DNA from: an uncultured Sphingomonadaceae bacterium
GTDB lineage: Bacteria; Pseudomonadota; Alphaproteobacteria; Sphingomonadales; Sphingomonadaceae
Assembly (NCBI GenBank): GCA_937996655.1
Contig: CALKUK010000012.1
Span: 372,001-436,000, forward strand
Direction of reading: 5' to 3'
DNA length: 64,000 nt
Shown here in pieces: positions 16,319 through 25,201 of the stretch (within the stretch, counting starts at the first letter, position 1; the number at the start of each line of letters is the position of its first letter). A model generated the notes under the pieces. It searched no databases. It saw nothing but the letters and a program-made list of their open reading frames with translations, and was not told the origin of the DNA. The position numbers and the translations under genes were made by a program.

Positions 16319-18229
16319 ATGGATTTTCGGGATACGCAGGCAGAAGCAAGCGGAGATGATGTGGCAACGATCGTGGAAACACCGGCTGCTCCCAAAGCGA
16401 AAAGCAAGGGCGTAAAAGACACGCGCACGGTGGATGAGGCGTATCCGCTGGAGATTGACCGCAGCCGCGACGCGTTGCTGACGGACTTCGGCAAGGAAAC
16501 ACTGCGCGACCGCTATCTGCTGCCCGGCGAAAGCTATCAGGATCTGTTCGTGCGCGTGGCCTCTGCCTATGCGGACGATCAGGCGCACGCCCAGCGCATC
16601 TATGACTATATTTCCCGTCTGTGGTTCATGCCCGCCACGCCGGTTCTCTCCAACGGCGGCACGGGCCGCGGCCTGCCCATTTCCTGCTATCTGAACTCGG
16701 TCGATGACAGCCTTGAAGGCATCGTCAACACCTGGAACGAAAACGTCTGGCTCGCCTCGCGCGGCGGCGGCATCGGCACCTATTGGGGCAGCGTGCGCGG
16801 CATTGGGGAGCCTGTTGGCCTCAACGGCAAGACGAGCGGCATCATCCCGTTCGTCCGCGTCATGGATTCGCTGACGCTGGCGATCTCGCAAGGCTCGCTG
16901 CGTCGTGGTTCGGCGGCGGTCTATCTCGACATTGACCATCCTGAAATCGAGGAATTCCTCGAAATCCGGAAGCCCTCGGGCGACTTCAACCGTAAGGCGC
17001 TCAACCTGCACCACGGCGTGCTGTTGACCGACGCCTTTATGGAAGCGGTGCGTGATGGTGCGGAGTGGAATTTGAAATCCCCGAAGACCGGCGAAGTCCG
17101 GGCGACGGTGGATGCGCGCAGCCTGTTCCAGAAGCTGGTCGAAACCCGCCTTGCCACGGGTGAGCCTTATATCGTCTTCAGCGACACGGTGAACAAGGCG
17201 ATGCCAAAGCATCACCGTGAACTGGGCTTTAAGGTCTCGACCTCCAACCTCTGTTCGGAAATCACGCTGCCCACGGGTCGCGATCACCTCGGCAATGACC
17301 GCACGGCTGTCTGCTGCCTGTCCTCGCTCAACATGGAAACATGGGATGAGTGGAATGGCGACAAGCAGTTTGTGGAAGACGTCATGCGCTTCCTCGACAA
17401 TGTGCTGACCGATTATATCGACCGCGCCCCGCCGGAAATGGCTCGCGCCAAATATTCGGCAACGCGGGAACGCTCGGTCGGGCTGGGGGTCATGGGCTTC
17501 CACAGCTTCCTGCAGGCGCGCAATATCCCGTTTGAAGGGGCCATGGCCAAGAGCTGGAACCTGCGCGTGTTCAAGCACATCGCTGCCAAGGTCAACGAAG
17601 CGTCGATGCTGCTCGCCACCGAACGCGGCGCCTGCCCGGATGCCGAAGAACGCGGCGTGATGGAACGCTTTAGCTGCAAGACCGCGATTGCGCCGACGGC
17701 GTCGATCTCGATCATCTGCGGCGGCACCAGCGCCTGCATTGAGCCTATTCCGGCCAACATCTACACGCACAAGACGCTTTCCGGCTCCTTCTCGATCCGC
17801 AACCCGCATCTTGAAAAGCTGCTCATCGAAAAGTCGAAGAACAGCGACAATGTGTGGAATTCGATTCTGGAACAGGGCGGTTCCGTCCAGCACCTCGACT
17901 TCCTGAGCCAGGATGAAAAGGACACGTTCAAGACGAGCTTCGAGATTGACCAGCGCTGGCTGATCGAACTCGCGGCAGACCGGACGCCCTATATCGATCA
18001 GGCGACCTCGCTGAACCTCTTCATCCCGGCGGACGTTGAGAAGTGGGATCTCCTCATGCTCCACTTCCGCGCATGGGAATTGGGTGTGAAGTCGCTGTAT
18101 TATCTCCGCTCCAAGTCCATCCAGCGTGCAGGCTTTGCCGGCGGCGTCGAGGCGGACAACACGGCGGAAGCGCCAAAGTACGAACTCGCCGCGTCGACGG
18201 ACTATGATGAGTGCCTCGCTTGTCAGTGA
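16319..18229 (+). CDS. nrdA: Ribonucleoside-diphosphate reductase, alpha subunit (no ATP-cone)
   Basis: Class I ribonucleotide reductase large subunit of 636 residues. Catalytic residues are intact: Cys123 (SCYLN) and Cys332 or Cys333 (AVCCLSSLN) as the redox pair region, Asn310-x-Cys312-x-Glu314 (SNLCSEITLP) as the radical site, LYYLR tyrosines near the end and a C-terminal DECLACQ tail (Cys632, Cys635) for re-reduction. The N-terminus has only about 40 low-complexity residues before the catalytic core; the roughly 90-residue ATP-cone that senses ATP/dATP in E. coli NrdA is absent. ATG 16304 is an alternative start, but ATG 16319 has the GGGGG ribosome binding site. Followed by nrdB. Confidence 0.93.
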   Translation: MDFRDTQAEASGDDVATIVETPAAPKAKSKGVKDTRTVDEAYPLEIDRSRDALLTDFGKETLRDRYLLPGESYQDLFVRVASAYADDQAHAQRIYDYISRLWFMPATPVLSNGGTGRGLPISCYLNSVDDSLEGIVNTWNENVWLASRGGGIGTYWGSVRGIGEPVGLNGKTSGIIPFVRVMDSLTLAISQGSLRRGSAAVYLDIDHPEIEEFLEIRKPSGDFNRKALNLHHGVLLTDAFMEAVRDGAEWNLKSPKTGEVRATVDARSLFQKLVETRLATGEPYIVFSDTVNKAMPKHHRELGFKVSTSNLCSEITLPTGRDHLGNDRTAVCCLSSLNMETWDEWNGDKQFVEDVMRFLDNVLTDYIDRAPPEMARAKYSATRERSVGLGVMGFHSFLQARNIPFEGAMAKSWNLRVFKHIAAKVNEASMLLATERGACPDAEERGVMERFSCKTAIAPTASISIICGGTSACIEPIPANIYTHKTLSGSFSIRNPHLEKLLIEKSKNSDNVWNSILEQGGSVQHLDFLSQDEKDTFKTSFEIDQRWLIELAADRTPYIDQATSLNLFIPADVEKWDLLMLHFRAWELGVKSLYYLRSKSIQRAGFAGGVEADNTAEAPKYELAASTDYDECLACQ

Positions 18230-18244
18230 CGGGGTCACTGACAA
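18220..18244 (+). other. Perfect hairpin spanning the nrdA stop codon
   Basis: TTGTCAGTGA and TCACTGACAA flank CGGGG, giving a perfect 10-bp stem that contains the nrdA TGA. No T-tract follows, so it is not a classical terminator. In the nrdA-nrdB mRNA it could stabilise the upstream message or change the subunit ratio (inference). Confidence 0.6.
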
Positions 18245-18296
18245 TGGAAGCGCTCTATACCGCAGCAGACACACAGATTTAATTAGGAAGACAGAC

Positions 18297-19352
18297 ATGT
18301 CCCTTCTCGTAGCCCGCAATCAGTACAAGCCCTTCCAATATCCCTGGGCCTATGAATTCTGGAAGCGCCAGCAGCAGATCCACTGGCTGCCGGAAGAAGT
18401 GCCGTTGGGCGAGGATTGCCGGGATTGGGCGCAGAAGCTGTCCGATCACGAACGCAATTTGCTGACGCAGATTTTCCGCTTCTTCACACAGGCCGATGTC
18501 GAGGTGCAGAATTGCTACCACGAACATTATGGCCGCGTGTTCAAGCCGACCGAAATCAAGATGATGCTCACCGCCTTTTCCAACATGGAAACGGTGCACA
18601 TCGCGGCCTACTCGCACCTGCTCGACACCATCGGCATGCCCGAAAGCGAATACGGCATGTTCCTTCAGTATAAGGAAATGAAGGACAAGCATGATTATCT
18701 GAACACCTTTGGTGTCGATAATGATGAGGATATCGCCCGCACGCTCGCCATGTTCGGTGGCTTTACCGAAGGGCTGCAGCTGTTCGCCTCGTTCGCGATG
18801 CTGATGAACTTCCCGCGCTTCAACAAGATGAAGGGCATGGGGCAGATCGTCACATGGTCGATCCGCGATGAAAGCCTGCACTGCGAAGGCATCACCAAGC
18901 TGTTCCACGCCTTCACCAAGGAACGTGACTGCCTGACCAAGGCGGTGAAGGACGACATTCTGGATTGCTGCCAGAAGACCGTCCGTCTGGAAGACGCCTT
19001 CATTGACTTGGCGTTTGAACAGGGTCCCGTTCCCGGCATGACGCCCAAGGAAATCAAGCGCTACATCCGCTACATCGCGGACTGGCGTCTGGGTCAGCTC
19101 GGCTTCTCACCGATGTACATGATCGAAGAGCACCCGCTCCCCTGGCTCGCTCCGCTCCTCAACGGGGTGGAACACGCCAACTTCTTCGAAACCCGCGCCA
19201 CCGAATACGCCAAAGCCGCCACACGCGGTGAATGGAATCAGGTGTGGGACAATTTCGACCGCCGCAAGGGCGCCAAGGCCGCCAATGACGTGCCGGAAGA
19301 GATTGTGGTCGAAAAGGACATGTTTGAAGCCGCGGGGGTTGCTGCGGAGTAG
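18297..19352 (+). CDS. nrdB: Ribonucleoside-diphosphate reductase, beta subunit
   Basis: Class I radical-generating subunit of 351 residues. All metal ligands are seen: Asp67, Glu98 and His101 (NMETVHIAAYSH), Glu159 (GFTEGL), Glu192 and His195 (RDESLH). Tyr105 sits seven residues after Glu98, the place of E. coli Tyr122, so a diferric-tyrosyl class Ia mechanism is expected. The frame is open from 18126, but ATG 18297 has an AGGAAG ribosome binding site and starts the conserved protein. A strong terminator follows at 19435. No ATP-cone is present here either. Confidence 0.95.
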   Translation: MSLLVARNQYKPFQYPWAYEFWKRQQQIHWLPEEVPLGEDCRDWAQKLSDHERNLLTQIFRFFTQADVEVQNCYHEHYGRVFKPTEIKMMLTAFSNMETVHIAAYSHLLDTIGMPESEYGMFLQYKEMKDKHDYLNTFGVDNDEDIARTLAMFGGFTEGLQLFASFAMLMNFPRFNKMKGMGQIVTWSIRDESLHCEGITKLFHAFTKERDCLTKAVKDDILDCCQKTVRLEDAFIDLAFEQGPVPGMTPKEIKRYIRYIADWRLGQLGFSPMYMIEEHPLPWLAPLLNGVEHANFFETRATEYAKAATRGEWNQVWDNFDRRKGAKAANDVPEEIVVEKDMFEAAGVAAE

Positions 19353-19434
19353 GGCACGTCGGTCGCAGGGTTAGCGTAAGCTAACCCGCGGAACCCGAGG
19401 TGCGCCCGGTTGGCGCAACCATAAGCTGAGATCG

Positions 19435-19468
19435 ACGACGCGGGATTACTCCCGCGTCGTTTTTCTTT
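19435..19468 (+). terminator. Rho-independent terminator of nrdAB
   Basis: Perfect 10-bp stem ACGACGCGGG/CCCGCGTCGT with an ATTACT loop, followed by TTTTCTTT. It lies 82 bp after nrdB. Confidence 0.9.
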
Positions 19469-19487
19469 GTCTCTAGATCCGCAGCGC

Positions 19488-20267
19488 TTACTTCGCCGCA
19501 GCAACTCCCGGCTGCACCTTCTTCGCCACATATTCCACGAAGTCCTTGGCATAGGCGTCGCGCAGTTCGGCCTTGGCGGCGTCGACCATTTCGGGCGTTT
19601 TGGGTGGGAAGTTTTCGAGTGGGTTCTTGACCTGCCCAGTTGCGGTCTTGGTCGCCTTGGGCTTGTCGCCGAATTCGCGGTAGATCCAGCCGGTGAACAG
19701 GTTGGAGCCATACATCATCGCCTTGTAGTAGAAGATGTGCGTGGTCACGAGTTCCGCATAGCAGGCGTTTTTTGAGTCCGACAGGCGCTCACCCGCCTTG
19801 ATCTTGGCGTTCATCGCCTTGACCTTGGCCTTCAGGTCCGGATTGGTTTTCATGTCTTCGTTGAACGGCGTCGGCGCCTCCACGATGATCTTGTAATCCT
19901 GCAGCTGGAGCGTCTTTTGGATGCCGAGCTTGTTCAGCTCTTCCATCTGGACATCGGGGCCCAAATATTCGCGCATCAGGTCTTTTGTCGTCTTCACGCG
20001 GCCATCATGCGCGGCCATGTCCGCCACCGCGCCGAGTGCGCCAAAGCCGGACAAAAGGCCCATCTGGATGCCGATGTAATTTTCTGTCGGCCACACGTGC
20101 AGCTCACACTTGGCCGCCTCTTCTGCTGGCGCTGCCACAACGGCATCGGCCGGGGCGGCTGCGTCCTGCGCGAGGACGGATGTGCTGGAAAGAAGGACGG
20201 CAAAAGCTGCCGCCGCTTTGAATGATTTATGCAATGTGCAAACCCTTATAATAATGTTTTTTAGCAT
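19488..20267 (-). CDS. Exported protein of unknown function
   Basis: I do not recognise the family. The 259-residue product has a signal peptide (hydrophobic AAAAFAVLLSSTSVLA, cleavage near residue 33), then an Ala/Pro-rich linker and a mostly helical, Lys-rich mature domain with two cysteines (in AAKCELHVWP and KNACYAELV) that could form a disulfide in the periplasm. Recognisable patches are GFGALGAVADMAAHDGR and HIFYYKAMMYGSN. ATG 20267 starts directly before the signal peptide; the frame extends to a TTG at 20342 without adding a plausible N-terminus. Transcribed alone, convergent with nrdB. Confidence 0.75.
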   Translation of the reverse strand: MLKNIIIRVCTLHKSFKAAAAFAVLLSSTSVLAQDAAAPADAVVAAPAEEAAKCELHVWPTENYIGIQMGLLSGFGALGAVADMAAHDGRVKTTKDLMREYLGPDVQMEELNKLGIQKTLQLQDYKIIVEAPTPFNEDMKTNPDLKAKVKAMNAKIKAGERLSDSKNACYAELVTTHIFYYKAMMYGSNLFTGWIYREFGDKPKATKTATGQVKNPLENFPPKTPEMVDAAKAELRDAYAKDFVEYVAKKVQPGVAAAK

Positions 20268-20578
20268 CAGAAACCTATCGACGGGTGGCATACTTGCCAA
20301 TGTGTAGCGCAGGTCTGTCCACAGTTTTCGGTGCGGGTCCAATCGCGATGCTGCGGTTCAAACAACCCGCCGGTCGGTTGGCCTGCGGGGGCATTGCCCG
20401 CCCTTCCGTTGACCGGTCATCGGGTGCCCCTGCGACCGGCAGGCCCCCGAACGACAATGTTCTCCGCGCCACCTCATTCCCGAAGAGGGCAGACAATTTT
20501 TGCTGTGTCACACCAAGGCTTGCCCGGGCCGCTGCGCGCTGCCACCAGTGTCGGGCACAATAAAGGAGAGAGACAAAT
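20268..20578. other. 311-bp divergent intergenic region
   Basis: Separates two divergent genes. Open frames across it (for example 20285-20563) have no ribosome binding site, protein-like composition or recognisable motif. I see no clear operator; it probably holds both promoters. Confidence 0.5.
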
Positions 20579-20866
20579 ATGGGTGCCATGATCATTTTCA
20601 CGCGAGAGCGTGTCCGCGATGCCAATGAGATGGAAGTCTATGGGCAAAAGGCCGGGCCGACGCTCGCCGGTCATCCGGGGACGCCGCGCGCCTTTTACGG
20701 GGCCTGCGAAACGCTGGAAGGCGCGCCGGTTGATGGCGCTGTTGTCATCGAATTTCCAGACATGGCCGCCGCGCGCGCCTGGTATGACAGCCCGGCCTAT
20801 ACGCAGGCGCGTCAGCACCGGCATCTCGGGTCTGACTACCGCGTGTTCATCACCGAAACGCTCTAA
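20579..20866 (+). CDS. DUF1330 domain protein
   Basis: Soluble ferredoxin-like-fold protein of 95 residues of the DUF1330 family: GPTLAGHPGTPRAFYGACETLEG, then VVIEFPDMAAARAWYDSPAYTQAR, the hallmark WYxSPxY segment, and a final strand DYRVFITET. The biochemical role is unknown. A strong AAAGGAGAG ribosome binding site precedes ATG 20579. Confidence 0.85.
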   Translation: MGAMIIFTRERVRDANEMEVYGQKAGPTLAGHPGTPRAFYGACETLEGAPVDGAVVIEFPDMAAARAWYDSPAYTQARQHRHLGSDYRVFITETL

Positions 20867-20936
20867 CCCAAAACCCCGAGAGATGGGCGGCAGATGGAGG
20901 GCGGTTTGTTAACCTTGGCCTGCCATATTGTCGCCC

Positions 20937-21164
20937 ATGTTCGGACCACGACTCACAACTGTTTTTGCCAGCCGCTGGCGCGCCGTGTGGTTTGCGGGGT
21001 CGATCCTGCTGTTTGCCTATATGTCTGTCCCCGCGGCCGAAGCGCCTGCGGACGGCAATAGCGCTACAGCGACTGCGGAGCGGGGCTCTGACGGGCTGAC
21101 GGCCGAAGAACGCGAAGGCGCGCAAAAAGCCATCGCCGCGCTGGAACGGGCCGGCCACAATTAA
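20937..21164 (+). CDS. Small single-pass membrane protein
   Basis: Predicted product of 75 residues with one hydrophobic segment (about residues 15-31, AVWFAGSILLFAYMSVP) and an acidic, Ala-rich tail with a short helix (AEEREGAQKAIAALERAG). An earlier in-frame ATG lies at 20928. The organisation looks like small envelope proteins common in sphingomonads; no function is known. Supported by hydrophobicity pattern and position only. Confidence 0.6.
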   Translation: MFGPRLTTVFASRWRAVWFAGSILLFAYMSVPAAEAPADGNSATATAERGSDGLTAEEREGAQKAIAALERAGHN

Positions 21165-21260
21165 TCCCTCCTGACGCAGGTTAGCCTGCTGTCTCTGCGG
21201 ATTCCTCTTTGATCTGCCATAGGGTTCGCAACGGGCGGGACCCAATGGAGTCTAAAGATC

Positions 21261-21665
21261 ATGCGTAAGATGATAATCGCAACGATGCTCGCGGCGCTCG
21301 CGATGCCAACGGCCCCGCTTTTTGCGGATCCGCCGCGACATGCCCCGGCCTATGGCCGCCGTCACAAGGACGAGATGCGCCAAACAGACAATGATCGGCA
21401 TGAGTATCGCTATGATCGTCGCGGGCGGTATGTGACGCCGCAACGCTTGGCCAATGATGACCGTGTCTGGCGTGGGAATGATGGGCGCTATTATTACAAG
21501 CGCAGAAACGGCACGACGGGCCTCCTCATCGGTGCTGCCGTCGGTGCTCTGCTTGGCCGCGAACTTGATGGCGGACGCACCCGAACGCTTGGCACGATCC
21601 TTGGCGGTGCGGGTGGCGCCCTGATCGGACGCTCTATTGATCGGGGTGAAGTGCGCTGCCGCTAA
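21261..21665 (+). CDS. Exported glycine-zipper protein
   Basis: Secreted protein of 134 residues: signal peptide (about 1-22, ending LFA), a charged Arg/Tyr/Asp-rich middle with repeated DRR/YRYD segments, then a C-terminal glycine zipper LLIGAAVGALLGRELDGG followed by a second half LGGAGGALIGRSID. This is the glycine-zipper 2TM (Rick_17kDa-like) architecture found in outer-membrane-associated proteins. There is no lipobox cysteine in the signal region. The exact role is unknown. Confidence 0.8.
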   Translation: MRKMIIATMLAALAMPTAPLFADPPRHAPAYGRRHKDEMRQTDNDRHEYRYDRRGRYVTPQRLANDDRVWRGNDGRYYYKRRNGTTGLLIGAAVGALLGRELDGGRTRTLGTILGGAGGALIGRSIDRGEVRCR

Positions 21666-21726
21666 AACCGACGTGATTTCGTAAAGCGCGACCATTGAGG
21701 GTGAATGCTATCCTGCTGCAGCCCAT

Positions 21727-21760
21727 AAAAAAACGGGCGGAAGGCCAAAGCCTCCCGCCC
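21727..21760 (-). terminator. Rho-independent terminator of the TonB receptor gene
   Basis: On the minus strand, GGGCGGGAGGC and GCCTTCCGCCC pair (one wobble) around TTTG, followed by G and seven T. It lies 26 bp after the receptor stop. Confidence 0.88.
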
Positions 21761-21785
21761 GCAATCTTTTGCCTTACGGCGTCGT

Positions 21786-24467
21786 TCAGAAGCTGATCGA
21801 CGCGTCCAGACCGAAGGTCCGTGGCATGTTGAAGTTGCCATAGTCGCCGAGCACGTTGCCGACGTTGCCGACGAGCAGAACGTTTGCAACACCCGTGACA
21901 GGCGACGTCTGGACAGCGGGCAAGCTGTTCGACGGGTCACGGCGATACACATGCTGTTCGTTCAGCAGGTTGCGGCTCCAGAGGCCGATGTTCATCTTCG
22001 ACCGGCCACCCACGTTGACGTCAAGCACCGAGAGACGCGAGTTAACGATGAAGCTCGAGTCCGCCTTGGTTTCGAACTGGTCAAAGCTCTGTGTGGCCTG
22101 GGCGTAGTTCGCGTCCAAATGCAGCTTCACACGGACGTCGCTGTTGCTGAGCGGCAGTTCATAATCGAGCGAGGCGCTCGCGGCATTGCGCGGCGTGAAC
22201 ACGATGTAGAACTTCTGCGGAACCGTCGTGGTGTTGAGCGCCTGTCCAGCCGAGGTGCAGGCGGTGGAAGGTGCGCCAACGCCGGTGCAGAAGGCCGTGT
22301 AGGTCACGTTCACCGGCGGGATGTCGGTGTAGGTGTAGGCATAAGACAGATCGAGCGTCAGGCCTTCGGCAGGCTTCATCATCAGGTCGGCTTCGACGCC
22401 GCGGATCTTGGTCGTGCCCGGCGCGTTGAAGGTGACGAGGTTGTTGAAGTTACCGGTCGCGGTCGGCTGGACGGTCGAAAGGTCAACCTGGCTGCCCTTA
22501 CGTTCCATCATGTAGGCCGCAATGTTGATGCGGGCATGACGGTCGAACATATCGGCCTTCACACCGACTTCGTAATTCTTCACGCTTTCTGGATCGAAGG
22601 CCTGATAGTTAGCGGTACGTGAGCTGGCACCACCGGCGCGGTAGCCGGTCGAGTACTTCAAATAGCTGTGAACGTCGTCGTTGAAGTCATACGCGATGGT
22701 CGCCATCGGGTTGAAGCGCTTCCACTTCTTGTCGAGCGGCGTGTAGCCATTGGCCGTCGCGCGAACCGTATCGAAACGATAGTCGATATTGCGCGAAGCG
22801 ATCAGAGCGCCCTTCTTTTCGTCCTGCGTGTAGCGACCGCCGACCGTGATGTGCAGTTGCTCGCTCGCATTCCAGGTCACCTGACCATAGGCTGCGTAGC
22901 TCTTCGAGAACACTTCCGAAGCGCGGTCGATGTTGCAGCCGCGGACAGCGTTGCCGACGAAGTCTGCAGCCGTTGCCGGGTTCGTCGCCGCGCAGCGCGG
23001 GATTTCAACGAAGTTCGCACCGGTGACAGCACCGGCACCGTCGAGGACGGCGACAGCGCCCATCGAGTTCGGCGTGGCGGCGTCGTCGGTGACGTGTTCC
23101 TTGAAGTAGTAAAGGCCTGCGACATAATCGATGCTGTCAATCGAGCCGACAGCCTGGAATTCCTGGCTGAACTGGCGCTGGTACAGATCGGCGAGGCTGT
23201 AGCGGCTGAAGGCACAGGGTGCAGCGGCCGTGCAGGATGCGGTCAGGTTCACGATCGGCACGCGGTGATAGCCGCCCGAGTTGTCATACTGTTCCACGTC
23301 CACACCGCGCCAAGCGGTGATGGAACGGAGTTCGAGTTCCGGCGAGGCCTTCCACTTGAACACGTTGGTAAAGCCATGCGTTTTATCAACGCTGAGCTTC
23401 TGCGGCACGCCGATGTCGGCCGTGCGCATCAGCGTGTCGCCGTTGACGACAACGCCCGGAAGCAAGGAGCGAATGGTGCCCTGCGTGCCGGTAAATGCCG
23501 TGCCCGGCGTCACACACGTGCTGCCAGCAGGAATGGCATTCGGCGCGAGGTTCGAACCACCCGACAAGCAGTTATTCGGGTTATAGTTCAAAAGCTGGCT
23601 GTAGAACGGCGTGTTCTGGTCCTTGGCGACGTCGATGGAGAAGTCGTTTGTCACGCCGTCAACAGGCTGCCAGCGGATTGCGGCGCGGGCGCCCTTGCGG
23701 TTGAAGTAACCCCAACCGGCTGCATCCGCCTTCGGGTTGGCCGTCACAGCGCCCTGATGCTGAAACACACCGTCGAGTTTGATTGAGAAGCCGCCAATTT
23801 TCGGCAGGTTGAGGTGCATTGCGGCGCTGCGCGAATCAAGGTCGCCGAAGCTGCCTTCCACGCGTCCACCGAATTCACCCGTCGGGGCCTTCGACACGAT
23901 CGAAAGCGCGCCACCTTCGGTGTTGCGGCCGAAAAGAGTCCCTTGTGGGCCCTTCAGGACTTCAACACGCTCGACGTCGAACAGGCCGGCGTTGAGGCCG
24001 TGCTGGCGACCGAGATAGACGCCATCGATATAGACGCCGACGCCCTGTTCACGAGCGGGCTGGTTTGCATCCAACGGCACGATGCCGCGAATGCCGATGG
24101 TGAGGGCGGACTGGCGCGCTTCGAAGGTCGCGACACGCAGGCTGGGGACGCCGCCGTCAGCGAGGTCGAGCAGGCTCTGGACCTTGCGCTCCTTGATCGT
24201 TTCAGCGCCCATCACCGAGATGGAGATTGGCGTCTTCTGCAGGTTCGTCTCACGCTTGGTCGCCGTCACGATGATTTCGGTGAGGCCGCCATTGTCGTCC
24301 GTTGCCGCTTTCGTATCTGCAGCCGAATCCGACGGTGCCTCTGCGCCTTCCACCGAGACCGAGTCGTCGCTGATTGCGATTGTCGCAGACGCGGTGCCCG
24401 GCAGGCCCAGCGAGGCCATGGCAATCGCGGCAAGCGAGGCCGTGCGAAGAGTGTAAGCAGACTTCAT
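21786..24467 (-). CDS. TonB-dependent outer-membrane receptor
   Basis: Outer-membrane active-transport receptor of 893 residues. It has a signal peptide (MKSAYTLRTASLAAIAMASL, cleaved near ASA-28), a TonB box region LTEIIVTATK (about 62-71), a plug domain with IGIRGIV and VGVYIDGVYLGR, the GPQGTLFGRNTEGGALSIVS plug end, and a long beta-barrel ending in the outer-membrane signal Phe (DASISF). This subtype is greatly expanded in Sphingomonadales, and the substrate cannot be deduced from the sequence. The frame continues to 24545, but ATG 24467 starts the signal peptide. A PHO-box match 114 bp upstream suggests induction by phosphate starvation. Confidence 0.93.
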   Translation of the reverse strand: MKSAYTLRTASLAAIAMASLGLPGTASATIAISDDSVSVEGAEAPSDSAADTKAATDDNGGLTEIIVTATKRETNLQKTPISISVMGAETIKERKVQSLLDLADGGVPSLRVATFEARQSALTIGIRGIVPLDANQPAREQGVGVYIDGVYLGRQHGLNAGLFDVERVEVLKGPQGTLFGRNTEGGALSIVSKAPTGEFGGRVEGSFGDLDSRSAAMHLNLPKIGGFSIKLDGVFQHQGAVTANPKADAAGWGYFNRKGARAAIRWQPVDGVTNDFSIDVAKDQNTPFYSQLLNYNPNNCLSGGSNLAPNAIPAGSTCVTPGTAFTGTQGTIRSLLPGVVVNGDTLMRTADIGVPQKLSVDKTHGFTNVFKWKASPELELRSITAWRGVDVEQYDNSGGYHRVPIVNLTASCTAAAPCAFSRYSLADLYQRQFSQEFQAVGSIDSIDYVAGLYYFKEHVTDDAATPNSMGAVAVLDGAGAVTGANFVEIPRCAATNPATAADFVGNAVRGCNIDRASEVFSKSYAAYGQVTWNASEQLHITVGGRYTQDEKKGALIASRNIDYRFDTVRATANGYTPLDKKWKRFNPMATIAYDFNDDVHSYLKYSTGYRAGGASSRTANYQAFDPESVKNYEVGVKADMFDRHARINIAAYMMERKGSQVDLSTVQPTATGNFNNLVTFNAPGTTKIRGVEADLMMKPAEGLTLDLSYAYTYTDIPPVNVTYTAFCTGVGAPSTACTSAGQALNTTTVPQKFYIVFTPRNAASASLDYELPLSNSDVRVKLHLDANYAQATQSFDQFETKADSSFIVNSRLSVLDVNVGGRSKMNIGLWSRNLLNEQHVYRRDPSNSLPAVQTSPVTGVANVLLVGNVGNVLGDYGNFNMPRTFGLDASISF

Positions 24468-24580
24468 GAGATCGTTTCCCTGGATGGTTCTGTCATTTGC
24501 CAGCCAGGGGACACAGCGCCCCTGCACTTGGCATGGGCGCAGCAACTATTCAGGAGTCATGTCACAACCAAGTATGTTTC

Positions 24581-24598
24581 ATGACAGAATGATGACAA
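24581..24598 (-). promoter_or_regulatory. PHO box (PhoB operator) upstream of the TonB receptor
   Basis: Minus strand reads TTGTCATCATTCTGTCAT: two 7-bp units (TTGTCAT, CTGTCAT) spaced by four bases, 13 of 14 matches to the PhoB consensus direct repeat CTGTCAT-N4-CTGTCAT, in the direction of the receptor gene whose start is 114 bp downstream. Confidence 0.65.
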
Positions 24599-24626
24599 CG
24601 GTGTTTAAAGTGTCATTTCGTAAGCA

Positions 24627-25142
24627 TCACTTCAGATGCGCGGAGGCAAATAAGGCAAGCCATTGCTGGCGGGCCGTCTCGCTGAGATCGTCCCTGACCA
24701 ACACAGACAGTTGAAACCACGACCTTTTGCCCGTGACCAATCGGTATAGCCCAAATGTCGCGCGTTCCGCCGGGCAATGCGGCGATGTGCGCTGAAATGT
24801 CACCGAATTTGCGTCGCGGGCGATGACCTCAAACGTGGCAGCGCAGCGGCTCTGCGCCTGCGACTGCAGAAGGGCCAACCAGCCTTCCACATCTTTAATG
24901 TCTCTTGGGCGGGCAATGGAGAGGATCTCAAGGGCTTCGGTCCAGCTTTGCGCCGAGCGTCCCCGGACCGCTATCAAATCAACATGGCGCGTAGGGCTGC
25001 GGCTGTCCGACTCGATCATCGTCGTATCGCCCCCGTCCAACACGGCCTGAAGCGGCGGGGAAAGCCGGTGATCAAACTCCAGCCGCTCGGCAACCGCGGG
25101 CGTCGCGAACAATAAGAGAGCGAGAGCGATGCGTGATTTCAT
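24627..25142 (-). CDS. Small exported protein of unknown function
   Basis: Product of 171 residues with a clear signal peptide (MKSRIALALLLFATPAVA). The mature part has one predicted disulfide (Cys in QSRCAATFEV and SPHCPAERA) and no family I recognise. ATG 25142 was chosen because it directly precedes the signal peptide; an upstream start at 25172 would place a charged extension before it. It ends 160 bp before the TonB receptor on the same strand, with the receptor promoter between them, so it is probably a separate unit. It also lies just downstream of gspN. Confidence 0.75.
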   Translation of the reverse strand: MKSRIALALLLFATPAVAERLEFDHRLSPPLQAVLDGGDTTMIESDSRSPTRHVDLIAVRGRSAQSWTEALEILSIARPRDIKDVEGWLALLQSQAQSRCAATFEVIARDANSVTFQRTSPHCPAERATFGLYRLVTGKRSWFQLSVLVRDDLSETARQQWLALFASAHLK

Positions 25143-25201
25143 CGGGGAAAGATAAGCCCTGCCCATTTTCATTGCACGAGATTTCTTGGAACAGTGCAGC
25201 C

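Noticed and set aside
16091..18319. A 742-codon open frame antisense to nrdA
   Set aside because: It mirrors the third-position GC bias of nrdA, has no ribosome binding site or recognisable motif, and nrdA itself has complete catalytic residues.
20285..20563. Small open frame of 92 codons in the divergent intergenic region
   Set aside because: No ribosome binding site and no protein-like composition; overlaps the likely promoter region.
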